A stretch of DNA of 64,000 nucleotides from Bin75 sp965200435. GTDB taxonomy: Bacteria; Nitrospirota; Nitrospiria; Nitrospirales; UBA8639. Below the pieces are notes generated by a model that was not told where the DNA came from, ran no database searches, and saw only the letters and a program-made list of their open reading frames with translations. How positions within the stretch are numbered: position 1 is the stretch's first letter; every line of letters begins with the position of its first letter. The translations under genes and the position numbers were made by a program. The DNA lies in assembly GCA_965200435.1 (NCBI GenBank), contig OZ241337.1, positions 62,001 through 126,000 of the forward strand, in the 5' to 3' direction. This document shows, in pieces, positions 35,769 through 44,945 of this stretch.

Positions 35769-37175
35769 ATGAACACTTCCGTCTACGGCACGATACAGAC
35801 TCCGCCCTATTGGAACGGCTGGGCATTGTCCGCCTGCATGCATACGGTCATGGTCGGCGTCGTTCTGTTCCTTTCTCAACAACTGCCTGTTCCGAAAAAA
35901 GCGGAGCGCGACCCTATTGCCGTTGCCTTCGTCACTCCCCAGCCCACCCACACTGTTCCTACCCATCGTCCGACCATAAAAAAATCACCACCCACCCCGA
36001 CTGCCACACCGAAACAGGTGCAAACCGAAGCCATTCCGAGGGAACCGACCCAATCGAAGCCACACACGCAAACTCAACACAGAAAACCAGTCTCTCCGCA
36101 AACGGTGGTGCAAGCTTCACCGAAACCTGCTCCTCTACCAAAGGTTCACGTCACGAACACCACACCAGTGTCCGTAGCCCAACCCAAGACGGTCAGACAG
36201 ACCCAAACGACACACCAGCCTACAGTCCGTCACGGTGTGCCCTCTTCTCAACCAGTTTCACAACCTGTCTCGCACACCCCCACGGCTCAACCAGCGGCGG
36301 TCGCCCAAAGAACTTCTCAGCCTGCGATCAGCAGTGGCGTGATCGCGTCTCAACCGATACCACGACACACGGACATCACGCGACAACGGGCGGCTCCCAA
36401 GGTTCAGGCTTCGCCTTCTCATAAGAAACCGATTCACGTTGAGGCGAAAACCAACAAGGTGGATCCCGTGACGCCACAGGACCCGGTTATCCATAACCAT
36501 GTCACAACCGCCCCGCGACCCCTGGCCACCCCGGTCAGGTCAGCCCCTCTACGGCAATCCGTGAATACTCTGCCGTCCCATGTGGAGAAGAGAGTCCAGG
36601 CTCCGACAATAGAGGCCATGAAGCAGCCTGTCACCCGCAGACAGCCTCACACGGCGCCGGGCCACGTTTTTGAAAATGTACGTGCACAGATGAAACAGCC
36701 TGTCACGCGCGGACAGCCTCACACGGCGGCGAAACATGTTTTCTCGAGGCCGGCGCAGCAACAGGCATCACTCGCCTCGGTCAGTCCCGTCGTGCAGACA
36801 CGCACCACGGTCAATTACACCCGCCAACAGAGAAAAGCCCGTCCGACAACCATTTCCAAGTCCGTTTCGGGTGACGGGCTTTCTCCTGAGCTCCTGGCCT
36901 TCAGCAAACTCCTGCGCGAGAAGATCGCCAGAACGCTTGAATTCCCGCGTCTGGCTAAACGCCTTGGGTATTCCGGCACAACCCACGTTGCCCTTGCCTT
37001 ATCAAAGACCGGAGTCGTGCGAAACCTGAAAGTTTCACAACCATCGGGGTACGAGATCCTGGACAAGGCAGCCATCGTCACGTTGAAAAAGGTGCTGCAA
37101 ACGACGAAGCCGCCCGAATCCATCGAAATTGGACAACTCGTCATTCCTATTGCCTTCAATTTAAAAAGGAATTAA
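35769..37175 (+). CDS. tonB: TonB energy transducer, long Pro/Thr/Gln/His-rich form
   Basis: 468 residues, about twice the usual TonB. N-terminal membrane anchor (WALSACMHTVMVGVVLFLSQ, about 17-36). A very long periplasmic linker (about 45-370) rich in Pro, Thr, Gln, Val and His has partial repeats such as MKQPVTRRQPHTAPGHVF and MKQPVTRGQPHTAAKHVF. A C-terminal TonB domain occupies about 380-468, with GYSGTTHVALALSKTGVVRNLKV and the conserved SGYEILDKAAIVTLKK. It transmits proton-motive force to the receptors. First gene of the tonB-exbB-exbD operon. Confidence 0.88.
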   Translation: MNTSVYGTIQTPPYWNGWALSACMHTVMVGVVLFLSQQLPVPKKAERDPIAVAFVTPQPTHTVPTHRPTIKKSPPTPTATPKQVQTEAIPREPTQSKPHTQTQHRKPVSPQTVVQASPKPAPLPKVHVTNTTPVSVAQPKTVRQTQTTHQPTVRHGVPSSQPVSQPVSHTPTAQPAAVAQRTSQPAISSGVIASQPIPRHTDITRQRAAPKVQASPSHKKPIHVEAKTNKVDPVTPQDPVIHNHVTTAPRPLATPVRSAPLRQSVNTLPSHVEKRVQAPTIEAMKQPVTRRQPHTAPGHVFENVRAQMKQPVTRGQPHTAAKHVFSRPAQQQASLASVSPVVQTRTTVNYTRQQRKARPTTISKSVSGDGLSPELLAFSKLLREKIARTLEFPRLAKRLGYSGTTHVALALSKTGVVRNLKVSQPSGYEILDKAAIVTLKKVLQTTKPPESIEIGQLVIPIAFNLKRN

Positions 37176-37213
37176 GTGCTCAGCATCCATTCCATCACAA
37201 AGGAGACTGTGTC

Positions 37214-37657
37214 ATGCTTCACCCTAAGCTCTCTGCCTTCTTTCTGGCTCTGACGATCCTGTTTCCCACTTATGTCCTGGCCCAGAACATGACGTTTACG
37301 GCTGAAACCACCGATGCCGAAGGCATCCAACTATCGGTCTCCAACGCCCGGTTATACTGGGAAGAAAAAATCGATGAGACGACGTTCGTCCCACATGAAA
37401 TCACGCACGTTCCGGTCAAGCACGGGGCCGCCACGATTAACGTCAAATTTCAACAGATCGCGGCAATTCAGGTTAAACCCGACCACCCGACCAAAGGGCG
37501 ACAGGCCTTAACCATCAAGCTATTAAACGGAAAATCCGGTGAATTTCCCTTGGCGAAGGAGGTCACGCTGATCGGACGATCCGACTTCGGCGAGATCCGC
37601 ATTCCCATGAAGAGCCTGCGGTCCATGACCTTTTCCAAGGGATCTCAGGCTCAATAA
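37214..37657 (+). CDS. Secreted protein of unknown function in tonB operon
   Basis: 147 residues with a signal peptide (FFLALTILFPTYVLA, cut near residue 23). The mature part is predicted beta-rich (ITHVPVKHGAATINVKFQQIAAIQVK; EVTLIGRSDFGEIRIPMKSLRSMTF). No family recognised. It lies between tonB and exbB with short spacings, so a role in the TonB system or its substrate is likely but unproven. Ribosome-binding site AAAGGAG at 37199-37205. Confidence 0.65.
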   Translation: MLHPKLSAFFLALTILFPTYVLAQNMTFTAETTDAEGIQLSVSNARLYWEEKIDETTFVPHEITHVPVKHGAATINVKFQQIAAIQVKPDHPTKGRQALTIKLLNGKSGEFPLAKEVTLIGRSDFGEIRIPMKSLRSMTFSKGSQAQ

Positions 37658-37709
37658 TCGGCAAAATCCCCTTGAGTCGTGAAGGCAACCCAAAGGAGAA
37701 CGTGACCGC

Positions 37710-38135
37710 ATGACCACCTTACACGCTATCATTGATTATGGCATTATCGGGCTCTTGCTGCTGCTGAGCCTATGGGCCGTGGCCGTGGCCCTCGAACGGT
37801 GGCTCTTTTACCGACGTGCGGCCCTGGCTCAGTTCGCCGATGTGCAGCAACTGGAAATTTCACTGACCAAACGATTAGTCGTCATCGGCACCGTGGCCGC
37901 CAATGCGCCCTACATCGGGCTCCTCGGCACCGTCCTCGGGATCATGATGACCTTCCACACCATGGGCACGACCAAGACGATCGAGGTGAGCGCAATCATG
38001 GTCGGATTGAGCTTGGCCCTGAAGGCCACGGCGGTCGGGTTGCTGGTCGCCATTCCCTGTGTCGTCATGAATAACGCGCTGCGCCGCCGAGTGGCGGAAT
38101 TGCTGACGCGATACAAGGCTCTTCATGGGTCATGA
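37710..38135 (+). CDS. exbB: ExbB proton channel subunit (short type)
   Basis: 141 residues, the short ExbB form. Three transmembrane helices (about 8-28, 55-80, 95-120). The family core APYIGLLGTVLGIMMTFHTMG and the third helix MVGLSLALKATAVGLLVAIP are clear. Overlaps exbD by 11 bp in another frame. Works with ExbD and TonB. Confidence 0.9.
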   Translation: MTTLHAIIDYGIIGLLLLLSLWAVAVALERWLFYRRAALAQFADVQQLEISLTKRLVVIGTVAANAPYIGLLGTVLGIMMTFHTMGTTKTIEVSAIMVGLSLALKATAVGLLVAIPCVVMNNALRRRVAELLTRYKALHGS

Positions 38136-38499
38136 ACTGAATCAGATCAACGTCATTCCCCTTGTCGACGTGATGCTGGTCCTGCTGGTCATTGTCCTGA
38201 CGACGGCAACCTTCATTTCGACCGGACAAATTCCCGTGGACCTCGCTCAGGCCGATGCGACAAGTGCCGCTCCGAGCGAGCCGGTTACGATTACGATTAC
38301 GGCCTCAGGGGAGATCTTTCTGGATGGGGCCCAACTTCCACAGGAAGCGATGCGCAGCGAATTGCAACGGTTTTCACCCGAAACACTGGTGCTCGTTCGG
38401 GCCGATCGCGTGATTCAGATCGAAAGATTCGTCGACGTCGTCGATGACGTAAGGGGAGCCGGCTTGGCAAAAATCAGCCTTGCCGTGGAACAACAGTGA
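38125..38499 (+). CDS. exbD: ExbD proton channel subunit
   Basis: 124 residues. A single N-terminal helix with the essential aspartate (INVIPLVDVMLVLLVIVLTT) is followed by a small periplasmic domain (about 45-124, VLVRADRVIQIERFVDVVDDV). The N-terminal IPLVDVMLVLL is the ExbD/TolR signature. Start ATG 38125 lies inside exbB. Confidence 0.92.
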   Translation: MGHELNQINVIPLVDVMLVLLVIVLTTATFISTGQIPVDLAQADATSAAPSEPVTITITASGEIFLDGAQLPQEAMRSELQRFSPETLVLVRADRVIQIERFVDVVDDVRGAGLAKISLAVEQQ

Positions 38500-38559
38500 T
38501 GACCCCCATATCCGTTGGTATGGAAGGAGCTAACGATATCCAAATTGGTCATTGGTATG

Positions 38560-38680
38560 AAAATAAATTCCCGAATCCGTCATTCCCGACGTTAGTAATC
38601 GGGAATCCAGTGTCTTTTGTCTTCACGAATAAAAAAACCCTTGGAGCCTCGATGAAAAATGTCGAGGTTGACAGATTAGA
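38560..38680. repeat. Hairpin repeats invading the DUF2141 5' region
   Basis: GTCATTCCCGACGTTAGTAATCGGGAATCCA at about 38579-38609 and CCTCGATGAAAAATGTCGAGG at about 38647-38667 match the family-B hairpins seen elsewhere (e.g. 24697-24720, 34117-34143). They lie in an open frame that leads into the DUF2141 gene. Confidence 0.6.
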
Positions 38681-39194
38681 GAAAGGCGTCTCATTTTCAT
38701 CTCTTGGAGTAGGGGCGGCAAGCCGGCAGAAACACGCATTGGCTCTTGCGAATTCCCATGACGTGATCAAATGGGTGGGGATCGTTTGCTGGTCTCTTGG
38801 AGTTGGCCTGTTGGCCGCTGGCTCAGGACATACCGCCACACTCCACGTCACGGTAGAAAAAATCCGTAACGACTCACAGCCCGTCCGCGTGCTTCTTTTC
38901 AATTCGCCGGACTCGTTTCCCGATGAAGAGCAGTGCCTCAAAATTCAGGAAACGAGGGCCATGGAGGGGACAGCCGCAGTTGAGTTTACGGACCTCGCTC
39001 CTGGCACCTACGCGATCATGGCCTACCATGATGAAAACGAAGACAACAGGCTCAACCGAGTGTTGGGCATGTGGCCGTCGGAAGGGTACGGTCTGAGTCT
39101 GAACCCGCTTGTTATGGGCCCTCCTACCTTTCAGGATACCTCCTTCGAGCTTCCGGCTCGCGGACTATCCTTGACCATTTTTCTCCAATATTAA
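38652..39194 (+). CDS. DUF2141 domain secreted protein
   Basis: About 180 residues if read from ATG 38652. Signal-like helix WVGIVCWSLGVGLLAAGSG precedes a DUF2141 domain (TLHVTVEKIRNDSQPVRVLLFNSPDSF ... AVEFTDLAPGTYAIMAYHDENEDNRLN ... ). The start is unsure: the frame is open to GTG 38496 inside exbD, but that section is made of repeat hairpins. GTG 38763, just before the signal helix, is another option. Probably periplasmic; role unknown. Last gene of the tonB operon. Confidence 0.7.
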   Translation: MKNVEVDRLEKGVSFSSLGVGAASRQKHALALANSHDVIKWVGIVCWSLGVGLLAAGSGHTATLHVTVEKIRNDSQPVRVLLFNSPDSFPDEEQCLKIQETRAMEGTAAVEFTDLAPGTYAIMAYHDENEDNRLNRVLGMWPSEGYGLSLNPLVMGPPTFQDTSFELPARGLSLTIFLQY

Positions 39195-39253
39195 AGAGCT
39201 TACGGGACATTTTCACGCCTGTCGGTGAAATAAACCATACGTAAACCGGTTTC

Positions 39254-39360
39254 TTCCGGTGAATGGACATGAATTTCCGGTCAATGAACATGTCCGAAGA
39301 TTTTGTTTGCGATACGATTCTTGTTTGAAATTGATTATGCGTGTCATAATTGCATATAGA
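39254..39360 (+). promoter_or_regulatory. Receptor 1 promoter: 21-bp direct-repeat operator, -10, Fur-like box
   Basis: TTCCGGTGAATGGACATG (39254-39271) and TTCCGGTCAATGAACATG (39275-39292), period 21 bp. -10-like TACGAT at 39313-39318. Fur-like ATGCGTGTCATAATTGCAT at 39337-39355. A third degenerate half (AAACCGGT) precedes at about 39243. Confidence 0.7.
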
Positions 39361-39436
39361 TTTGTTCGTGCCAGCGAGACGAGACCGAACATCATATCCG
39401 GTGTCTTCAGAAACGTCATAATAGGGGAGAGACATA

Positions 39437-41782
39437 ATGAAGAGATTTTGCCTGATGGCCGTCCTCTTATTTCTTGGGTTTTCCGCAACACTCATTCATG
39501 CACAAAGTACCGAAGGCGACAAAGAGTCACAGTCGCAGACAGTCAAGTTGCGACTGGAACAGGTGACAATCAGTGCAACCAAGACCAAACGGGACACGTT
39601 GACCACGCCCGGTGAAGTCAGCGTCCTGAACCAGGAGTATTTTCAACAACGCCAGGCGCAAAGTCTGGACGACTTTCTGCGCTACGAACCGGGCGTGACG
39701 ACGGGTTCAGGGCCACGAACCATGGCCGAGGGCCCGAACATTCGAGGATTGTCCGGCGACCGGGTTCTCACGCTGCTAGACGGCATGCGACTCACCTTCC
39801 AATCCGGGCACAAGGGCCGCACCTTTATCGATATGGATCAACTCAAACAGGTCGAGGTGATCCGCGGACCGGGGTCGGCCCTGTACGGCAGCCAGGCCGT
39901 CGGCGGGGTCGTGGCCATAGAGACCAAGGACCCCTCGGATTATCTGGCCCCGGACATGAAGTACGGCATACGGCAAAAGTTCGGCTACCAATACGCCAAT
40001 GAAGAACTCCTCTCCACCACTACCCTATCGGCCCGCCTCACCGATCAGGTCGCGGTCATGACCAGCGGCACCTTTCGGGCAGGGGAAAACATTCGCCTCG
40101 GCGGTGACCTGGAACGTTTATCCAATTCCGCCCAAGACACCGCGGCCAATCTGAGTAAGATCGTGTGGAGACCAACACAGTATGGTGAAGCCGAGTTCTC
40201 CGTTCAGGCCACGCGACAAGCCGCACAGGTCCCCTTCCAGGCCAATTCGACCCCCACCCAGCGAAGTTCCGTTGCGGACCGGGTGAATCGCCAGATCACG
40301 TATCGCCTGGGATACACGCATAGCAATCCGGCGAACCCCTACCTGGATCTCCGGGGATTCGTCTATCTGACGACACTGGACGTCACGGAAAGCCGGATTA
40401 CCGATGCGTCTCAACGAGACGATATCGGGTTCGATATCTTTGGATATGATCTCAGGAATTCCATGAACTTCGGCGATCCTTCAACACATCACCACATCGT
40501 GACCTTCGGGTCGGAATATTTCCGGAACACGCAAAAGAGCCAGGGGAGTCGTTATACCAATGAATTCTTTGTTTACACACCTGGCCAACCCTGTAATCCA
40601 CGGCAGGGTTGTTTCCTCCTCGCTGCGGCTTCGTGCCTCCGTATTTCACGACCCCTATTCCTGCCGGCCTGACTGCCGATACCACTCCTCTGGGAGCCGA
40701 AACATTTTTCCCTTCTGCAGAAGCCGACACCTTTGCCCTGTACGTTCAGGATGAGATGACGATTATCGATCGTGTCACCCTCATTCCCGCGCTACGCTGG
40801 GATAATTGGGGAGAACAGAGCGCCCGGGCGGGAAACCAAATCCGTGGGGGTCCTCAACCCGAAAATCGGCACGGTGATTCAGGTCACGGACTTCCTGTTC
40901 CTCACGGCAAACTATGCCCATGGATTCCGGCAACCCACGTTCGGGGAACTCTTTATCTCCGGCACGCATTTGCCCGGCAGCGTGTTCCGGCCGAATCCCG
41001 ATCTGAAACCGGAACGCAGCCGGAATCTCGACGCCGGATTCCGCCTGAATGTACCCAAAGTGCTTTCCGGCAACGATCAGCTCATTTTCAAGGGGACGTA
41101 CTTCAGAAACACATTCAAGGATTTTATTGACTTTGTCCCCGGAGGAAGGGGCAGACCGCACGTATGCAATACCGAAACCCCGAATTTCAGACAGGGACAG
41201 ACGCCTTGTCCCTGGATAAGTTTTGGCACGTCCGCGCGGCCGGGATTCCACCTGGGCACACTCCTTCAGCAGAGACAGCCAAATATCCAAACGTTCAGGA
41301 ACGTGCCGGATGCTCTGATCCACGGAGTGGAAGCCGAGATTGAGTGGCGCGCGCATGAGAACGTCGTCCTGTCAGGGAACTACACCTTCACCCACGGTAC
41401 GGATAAAACCAATGAGCGGCCGATAAGCAACATTCCCCCAAATCGTGGCGTGCTGGGCATCGACTATTTCTACGACCCATGGGGATTGAACCTGGGTGCC
41501 CGCTCGCAGATGGTAGCCGACCAGGACCGGGTGGCGGTCTCTGATGATGCCTTTGTGACCGGCACCCCAACCCCCGGCTACGTGCTCTTCGACATCTGGG
41601 CCACTGTGCAACCGGCCAGGGCGTTACTCTCTGACCTTCCGAAGTCGTGGATCCAAGGGTTTCGCGTCAACCTGGGAGTGGATAACCTGACGGATCGCAA
41701 CTACCGACGGCATTTGTCAGCCCTTCCCGAGGCGGGAATCAATCCCAAGATCTCGTTTTGGTACTCCCTGAATCTTCCCTAA
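39437..41782 (+). pseudogene. TonB-dependent receptor 1 (heme-receptor type), broken by two frameshifts
   Basis: Same family as the next two receptors. The first ORF (39437 to the stop at 40672) has signal peptide, TonB box region (EQVTISATKTK), plug domain (PNIRGLSGDRVLTLLDGMRL, VEVIRGPGSALYG) and early barrel. The next section (AEADTFALYVQDEMT...IPALRWDNW, about 40640-40808) is in another frame. The rest, from KSVGVLNPKIGTV, is back in the first frame, ending DRNYRRHLSALPEAG...YSLNLP. The second break fits one extra G in the GGGG at 40808-40811; the first is near 40610-40640. Read as annotated, no full receptor is made. Confidence 0.85.
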
Positions 41783-41845
41783 CGTCGATGATTCCAACCC
41801 ATGACTCCTGTTGCTCCTCCTCTTTCCCCCGACAGGAGTCATATC

Positions 41846-41878
41846 AGAGAGGCCGACTTCGTCGGCCTCTCTTTTTTT
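41846..41878 (+). terminator. Rho-independent terminator of receptor 1
   Basis: GAGAGGCCGAC-TTC-GTCGGCCTCTC followed by T7. Closely related terminators follow receptors 2 and 3, as does the preceding CTCCTCCTTTCCCCC motif, showing that the whole gene unit was duplicated. Confidence 0.9.
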
Positions 41879-41993
41879 CCGGGCACGATGCTTCTCCCGT
41901 AATATGCTTATCGTGTCCAGGGCCCTGCTTCTCGACACACTCCTTTCATGACGACGGGACTTTTTCTCCCCAAATAGCCTAATAGTCCATTAG

Positions 41994-42135
41994 GGAACCT
42001 CTGATTGAGTGCACGATCGGGCGCATGGCGGCGTGGGGTCCTCGCTCAACCCTCCCCTCTCTCTCTGATACGCTTCGGGTTTCGCTCCGGGACGCCTTGC
42101 CCTGCATCCCGCTCTCACACGAACTCAGAGGTTCC
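41994..42135 (+). mobile_element. MITE-like element, family A, copy 6
   Basis: 142-bp copy between the receptor 1 terminator and the receptor 2 operator. Right end has one mismatch (AACTCAGAGGTTCC). Flanked by TTAG and TTAAG. Confidence 0.85.
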
Positions 42136-42146
42136 TTAAGGGGTTT

Positions 42147-42249
42147 TTCCGGTATATCAACATGTTTTTCCGGTCGATGAACATTTTCAAACAGCTTGAT
42201 TTTCTCGTAGTATATAAAAGCGGTTATGCGAATCAAATTCATTTTTGAT
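42147..42249 (+). promoter_or_regulatory. Receptor 2 promoter: 21-bp direct-repeat operator, -10, Fur-like box
   Basis: TTCCGGTATATCAACATG (42147-42164) and TTCCGGTCGATGAACATT (42168-42185), period 21 bp. -10-like TAGTAT at 42208-42213, 22 bases after. Fur-like ATGCGAATCAAATTCATTT at 42226-42244, extending to 42249. Confidence 0.75.
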
Positions 42250-42316
42250 CGAGACTTCGTCAAACAATCTCTGCAATCCATTCCCCCATTACTGATCGTT
42301 GCAAAAGGAGGAATCC

Positions 42317-44464
42317 ATGAGGAAGACCTTTTGTCTCTTGACCGTTGTTTTGCTCTTCGCGCTTTCCACGGCACAGGCTCACGCACAGGATGATCAGGAT
42401 ACCGAAGACTCTCAACCCCCGAAAATCAAGCTGAGACTCACACAAGTGACTGTCAGTGCAACCAAGACCGAGCGGGACCCGTTGACCACGCCGGGCGAAG
42501 TCAGCGTTCTGACGCAAGACTATTTTCAACAGCGGCAGGCACAGAGTCTGGACGACGTCCTGCGTTATGAACCGGGTGTTGATTCGATCCTAGGCCCACG
42601 AACCATGGGGGAGAGCCCGAACATTCGGGGTTTGTCTGGTGCGCGAGTCCTCACATTAGTGGATGGTGTCCGGCTCAACTTTCAATCCGGACATAGAGGC
42701 CGCCTCTTCCTGGACATGGATCAACTCAAGCAAGTCGAAGTGATTCGCGGCCCAGGCTCGGCCTTGTACGGCAGCCAGGCTGTTGGCGGGGTCGTGGCCA
42801 TGGAGACCAAGGATCCCTCGGACTATCTGGCCCCGGACATGCAGTACGGCATACGCCAAAAGTTCGGCTACCAATACACGAATGAAGAACTTCTCTCCAC
42901 CACCACCTTATCGGCCCGTCTCACCGATCAGATCGAAGTCATGACCGCGAACACCCTTCGGGCCAGCGATGACATCCGACTTGGCGGCGACCTGCCGCGT
43001 TTGGCCAACTCCGGACAAGACACCTTTGGGAATTTGAGCAAGATCGTCTGGAAACCGACTGCGCACGATGAAGCGGAATTTTCCCTTCAAGCCAATCGAC
43101 AAGCCGCGCGGATCCCCATCGGCGTCACTGACGGCAACGAGACTCCGCCAGGCAGCATCAGCGGCCGCGTGAACCGTACGTTCACGTATCGCCTGGAATA
43201 TAAGCATAATAATCCGGCGAATCCGCATTTGAATTTTCAAGGGTTCGCCTATCTCACGACCTTGGACATCGACCAAACTGAGATTACCGTTCCGTGGAAA
43301 GACGAAATCAGTTACGATACCATAGGATATGATGTGCGAAATTCCATGAATTTCGGCAGTCCTTCGTCCCATCATCACATCGTGACCATCGGGTCGGAAT
43401 TTTTCCGGAACTCTCAAGAGGGAAGGAGTAATCGTCGAGTGGGGGATCGCCCTACCGGAGCTCTGACGGGAACCCCACTGTATTGGCCTACCGCGGATTC
43501 GAGTGTCTTCGCCCTGTACATGCAGGACGAGATGACGATCATGGATCGCCTCACCGTAATTCCCGCCCTCCGCTGGGATCATTGGAACAATGAGAGGGAA
43601 GGAGAGAAAACCAGATCCACTGGTGTCCTCAACCCGAAAATCGGTGCCGTCTATCAGGTCACGGATTTCCTGTATCTTTCGGCAAACTACGCCCATGGAT
43701 TCCGGCAACCAACGTTCCAGGATCTCTTTATCTCCGGCACGCATTTTCCGGGCAGCGTGTTCCAGCCAAACCCCGACCTGAAACCGGAACGCAGCCGGAA
43801 TATCGACTTGGGCGTCCGGGTCAACCTGCAGAAAATGCTTTCGGATGATGACCGATTCATTTTCAAGGGAGCGTACTTCAGAAACCAGCTTAGAGATTTT
43901 ATTGCCACGAACGGGCTCTGTCCGGACGGTTCCCCGCCGAGATGGTGGAATTTCCCCTTCCTCTGCACTTCCGGACAACTGACATTTCGCAACTATAATG
44001 TCCAACAGGCCCTGATCCAGGGATGGGAGGCGGAATTCGAATGGCGGATCAGTGAGAGCCTGGTTTTGAATGGAAACTACAGCCAGGCCCACGGGACCGA
44101 TGAAACGGAAAATGAACCGCTACCGAACATTCAGCCGCGACGCGGTCTACTGAGCATCAACTATCTCTACGATCCGTGGGGATTGTCGCTCGGGGCCCGC
44201 ACACAAATGGTGGCCGACGTTACTCGAGTACCGGCCTCGAATACGACCCCCCCCGGAGGCTACACGATTTTCGATATCTGGGCCATCGTGCAACCCGGTG
44301 CGGCGCTCCTACCCGACCTCCCCAAATCATGGCTTCAGGGATGGCAGGTGAACCTGGGAGTCGACAACCTGTTCGACCGTAAATATCGTCGAAACTTGTC
44401 ACCTCTTCCGGAGGCCGGGGTCAATCCCAAGATACAGGTCTGGTACAACCTCAATCTTCCCTAG
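42317..44464 (+). CDS. TonB-dependent receptor 2 (heme/hemoglobin-receptor type)
   Basis: 715 residues from ATG 42317 behind AAAGGAGGA; intact. Signal peptide (1-23, ending AHA-QD). TonB-box region LTQVTVSATKTERDPLTT; plug domain (about 50-170) with PNIRGLSGARVLTLVDGVRL, VEVIRGPGSALYGSQAVGGVVA; a barrel of amphipathic strands ending NLGVDNLFDRKYRRNLSPLPEAG and WYNLNLP. The plug sequence is typical of the hemoglobin/transferrin/heme receptor group, so a heme or other metal-tetrapyrrole ligand is likely, not proven. Most variation from its paralogs lies in the barrel loops. Confidence 0.88.
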   Translation: MRKTFCLLTVVLLFALSTAQAHAQDDQDTEDSQPPKIKLRLTQVTVSATKTERDPLTTPGEVSVLTQDYFQQRQAQSLDDVLRYEPGVDSILGPRTMGESPNIRGLSGARVLTLVDGVRLNFQSGHRGRLFLDMDQLKQVEVIRGPGSALYGSQAVGGVVAMETKDPSDYLAPDMQYGIRQKFGYQYTNEELLSTTTLSARLTDQIEVMTANTLRASDDIRLGGDLPRLANSGQDTFGNLSKIVWKPTAHDEAEFSLQANRQAARIPIGVTDGNETPPGSISGRVNRTFTYRLEYKHNNPANPHLNFQGFAYLTTLDIDQTEITVPWKDEISYDTIGYDVRNSMNFGSPSSHHHIVTIGSEFFRNSQEGRSNRRVGDRPTGALTGTPLYWPTADSSVFALYMQDEMTIMDRLTVIPALRWDHWNNEREGEKTRSTGVLNPKIGAVYQVTDFLYLSANYAHGFRQPTFQDLFISGTHFPGSVFQPNPDLKPERSRNIDLGVRVNLQKMLSDDDRFIFKGAYFRNQLRDFIATNGLCPDGSPPRWWNFPFLCTSGQLTFRNYNVQQALIQGWEAEFEWRISESLVLNGNYSQAHGTDETENEPLPNIQPRRGLLSINYLYDPWGLSLGARTQMVADVTRVPASNTTPPGGYTIFDIWAIVQPGAALLPDLPKSWLQGWQVNLGVDNLFDRKYRRNLSPLPEAGVNPKIQVWYNLNLP

Positions 44465-44520
44465 GAGTTCCGATTCGTGACTCTCTGCTGCTCCTCCTTT
44501 CCCCCTAGGGAGTCACGTCC

Positions 44521-44552
44521 GAGAGGCCGGCACTCTTGCCGGCCTCTCTTTT
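44521..44552 (+). terminator. Rho-independent terminator of receptor 2
   Basis: GAGAGGCCGGCA...TGCCGGCCTCTC followed by TTTT. Paralog of the terminators at 41846 and 47107. Confidence 0.88.
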
Positions 44553-44577
44553 CTCACCTTCTTCCCTGTTCTTTTAG

Positions 44578-44720
44578 GGAACCTCTGATTTTGTACACTA
44601 TCGGGGCGCATAGCGGCGTTGTGTCTTCGCTCAACCCTCATCTCTCTCTCTGATACGCTTCGGGTTTCACTCCGGGACGCCTGGCCCTGCATCCCGCTAT
44701 CACACGAAATCAGAGGTTCC
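44578..44720 (+). mobile_element. MITE-like element, family A, copy 7
   Basis: 143-bp copy between the receptor 2 terminator and the receptor 3 operator, same relative position and orientation as copy 6 before receptor 2. This suggests it was present when the receptor unit was duplicated. Confidence 0.85.
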
Positions 44721-44775
44721 TTAACCGGCGACATTCTCTCTGGAAAAGCACCCAATGGCAACTTACGAGTCGTTT

Positions 44776-44878
44776 TTCCGGTAGATGAACATGTTTTTCC
44801 GGTAGATGAACTTTCTCAAATGGCTTGATTTTCTCGTAATCTTTGAAATCAATTATGCAAATCAAGTTCATTTATAAT
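44776..44878 (+). promoter_or_regulatory. Receptor 3 promoter: 21-bp direct-repeat operator, -10, Fur-like box
   Basis: TTCCGGTAGATGAACATG (44776-44793) and TTCCGGTAGATGAACTTT (44797-44814), period 21 bp. -10-like TAATCT at 44837-44842, 22 bases after. Fur-like ATGCAAATCAAGTTCATTT at 44855-44873, extending to 44878. Confidence 0.75.
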
Positions 44879-44945
44879 CGAGTCCTCGTCAAACAATCTC
44901 CACAATCCACTCCCCCATTACTGATTGTCACCAAAGGAGGGATTC

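Noticed and set aside
42908..44092. 394-residue open frame opposite receptor 2
   Set aside because: Antisense shadow; similar shadows occur opposite receptor 3 (45990-46871), as expected from shared codon usage.
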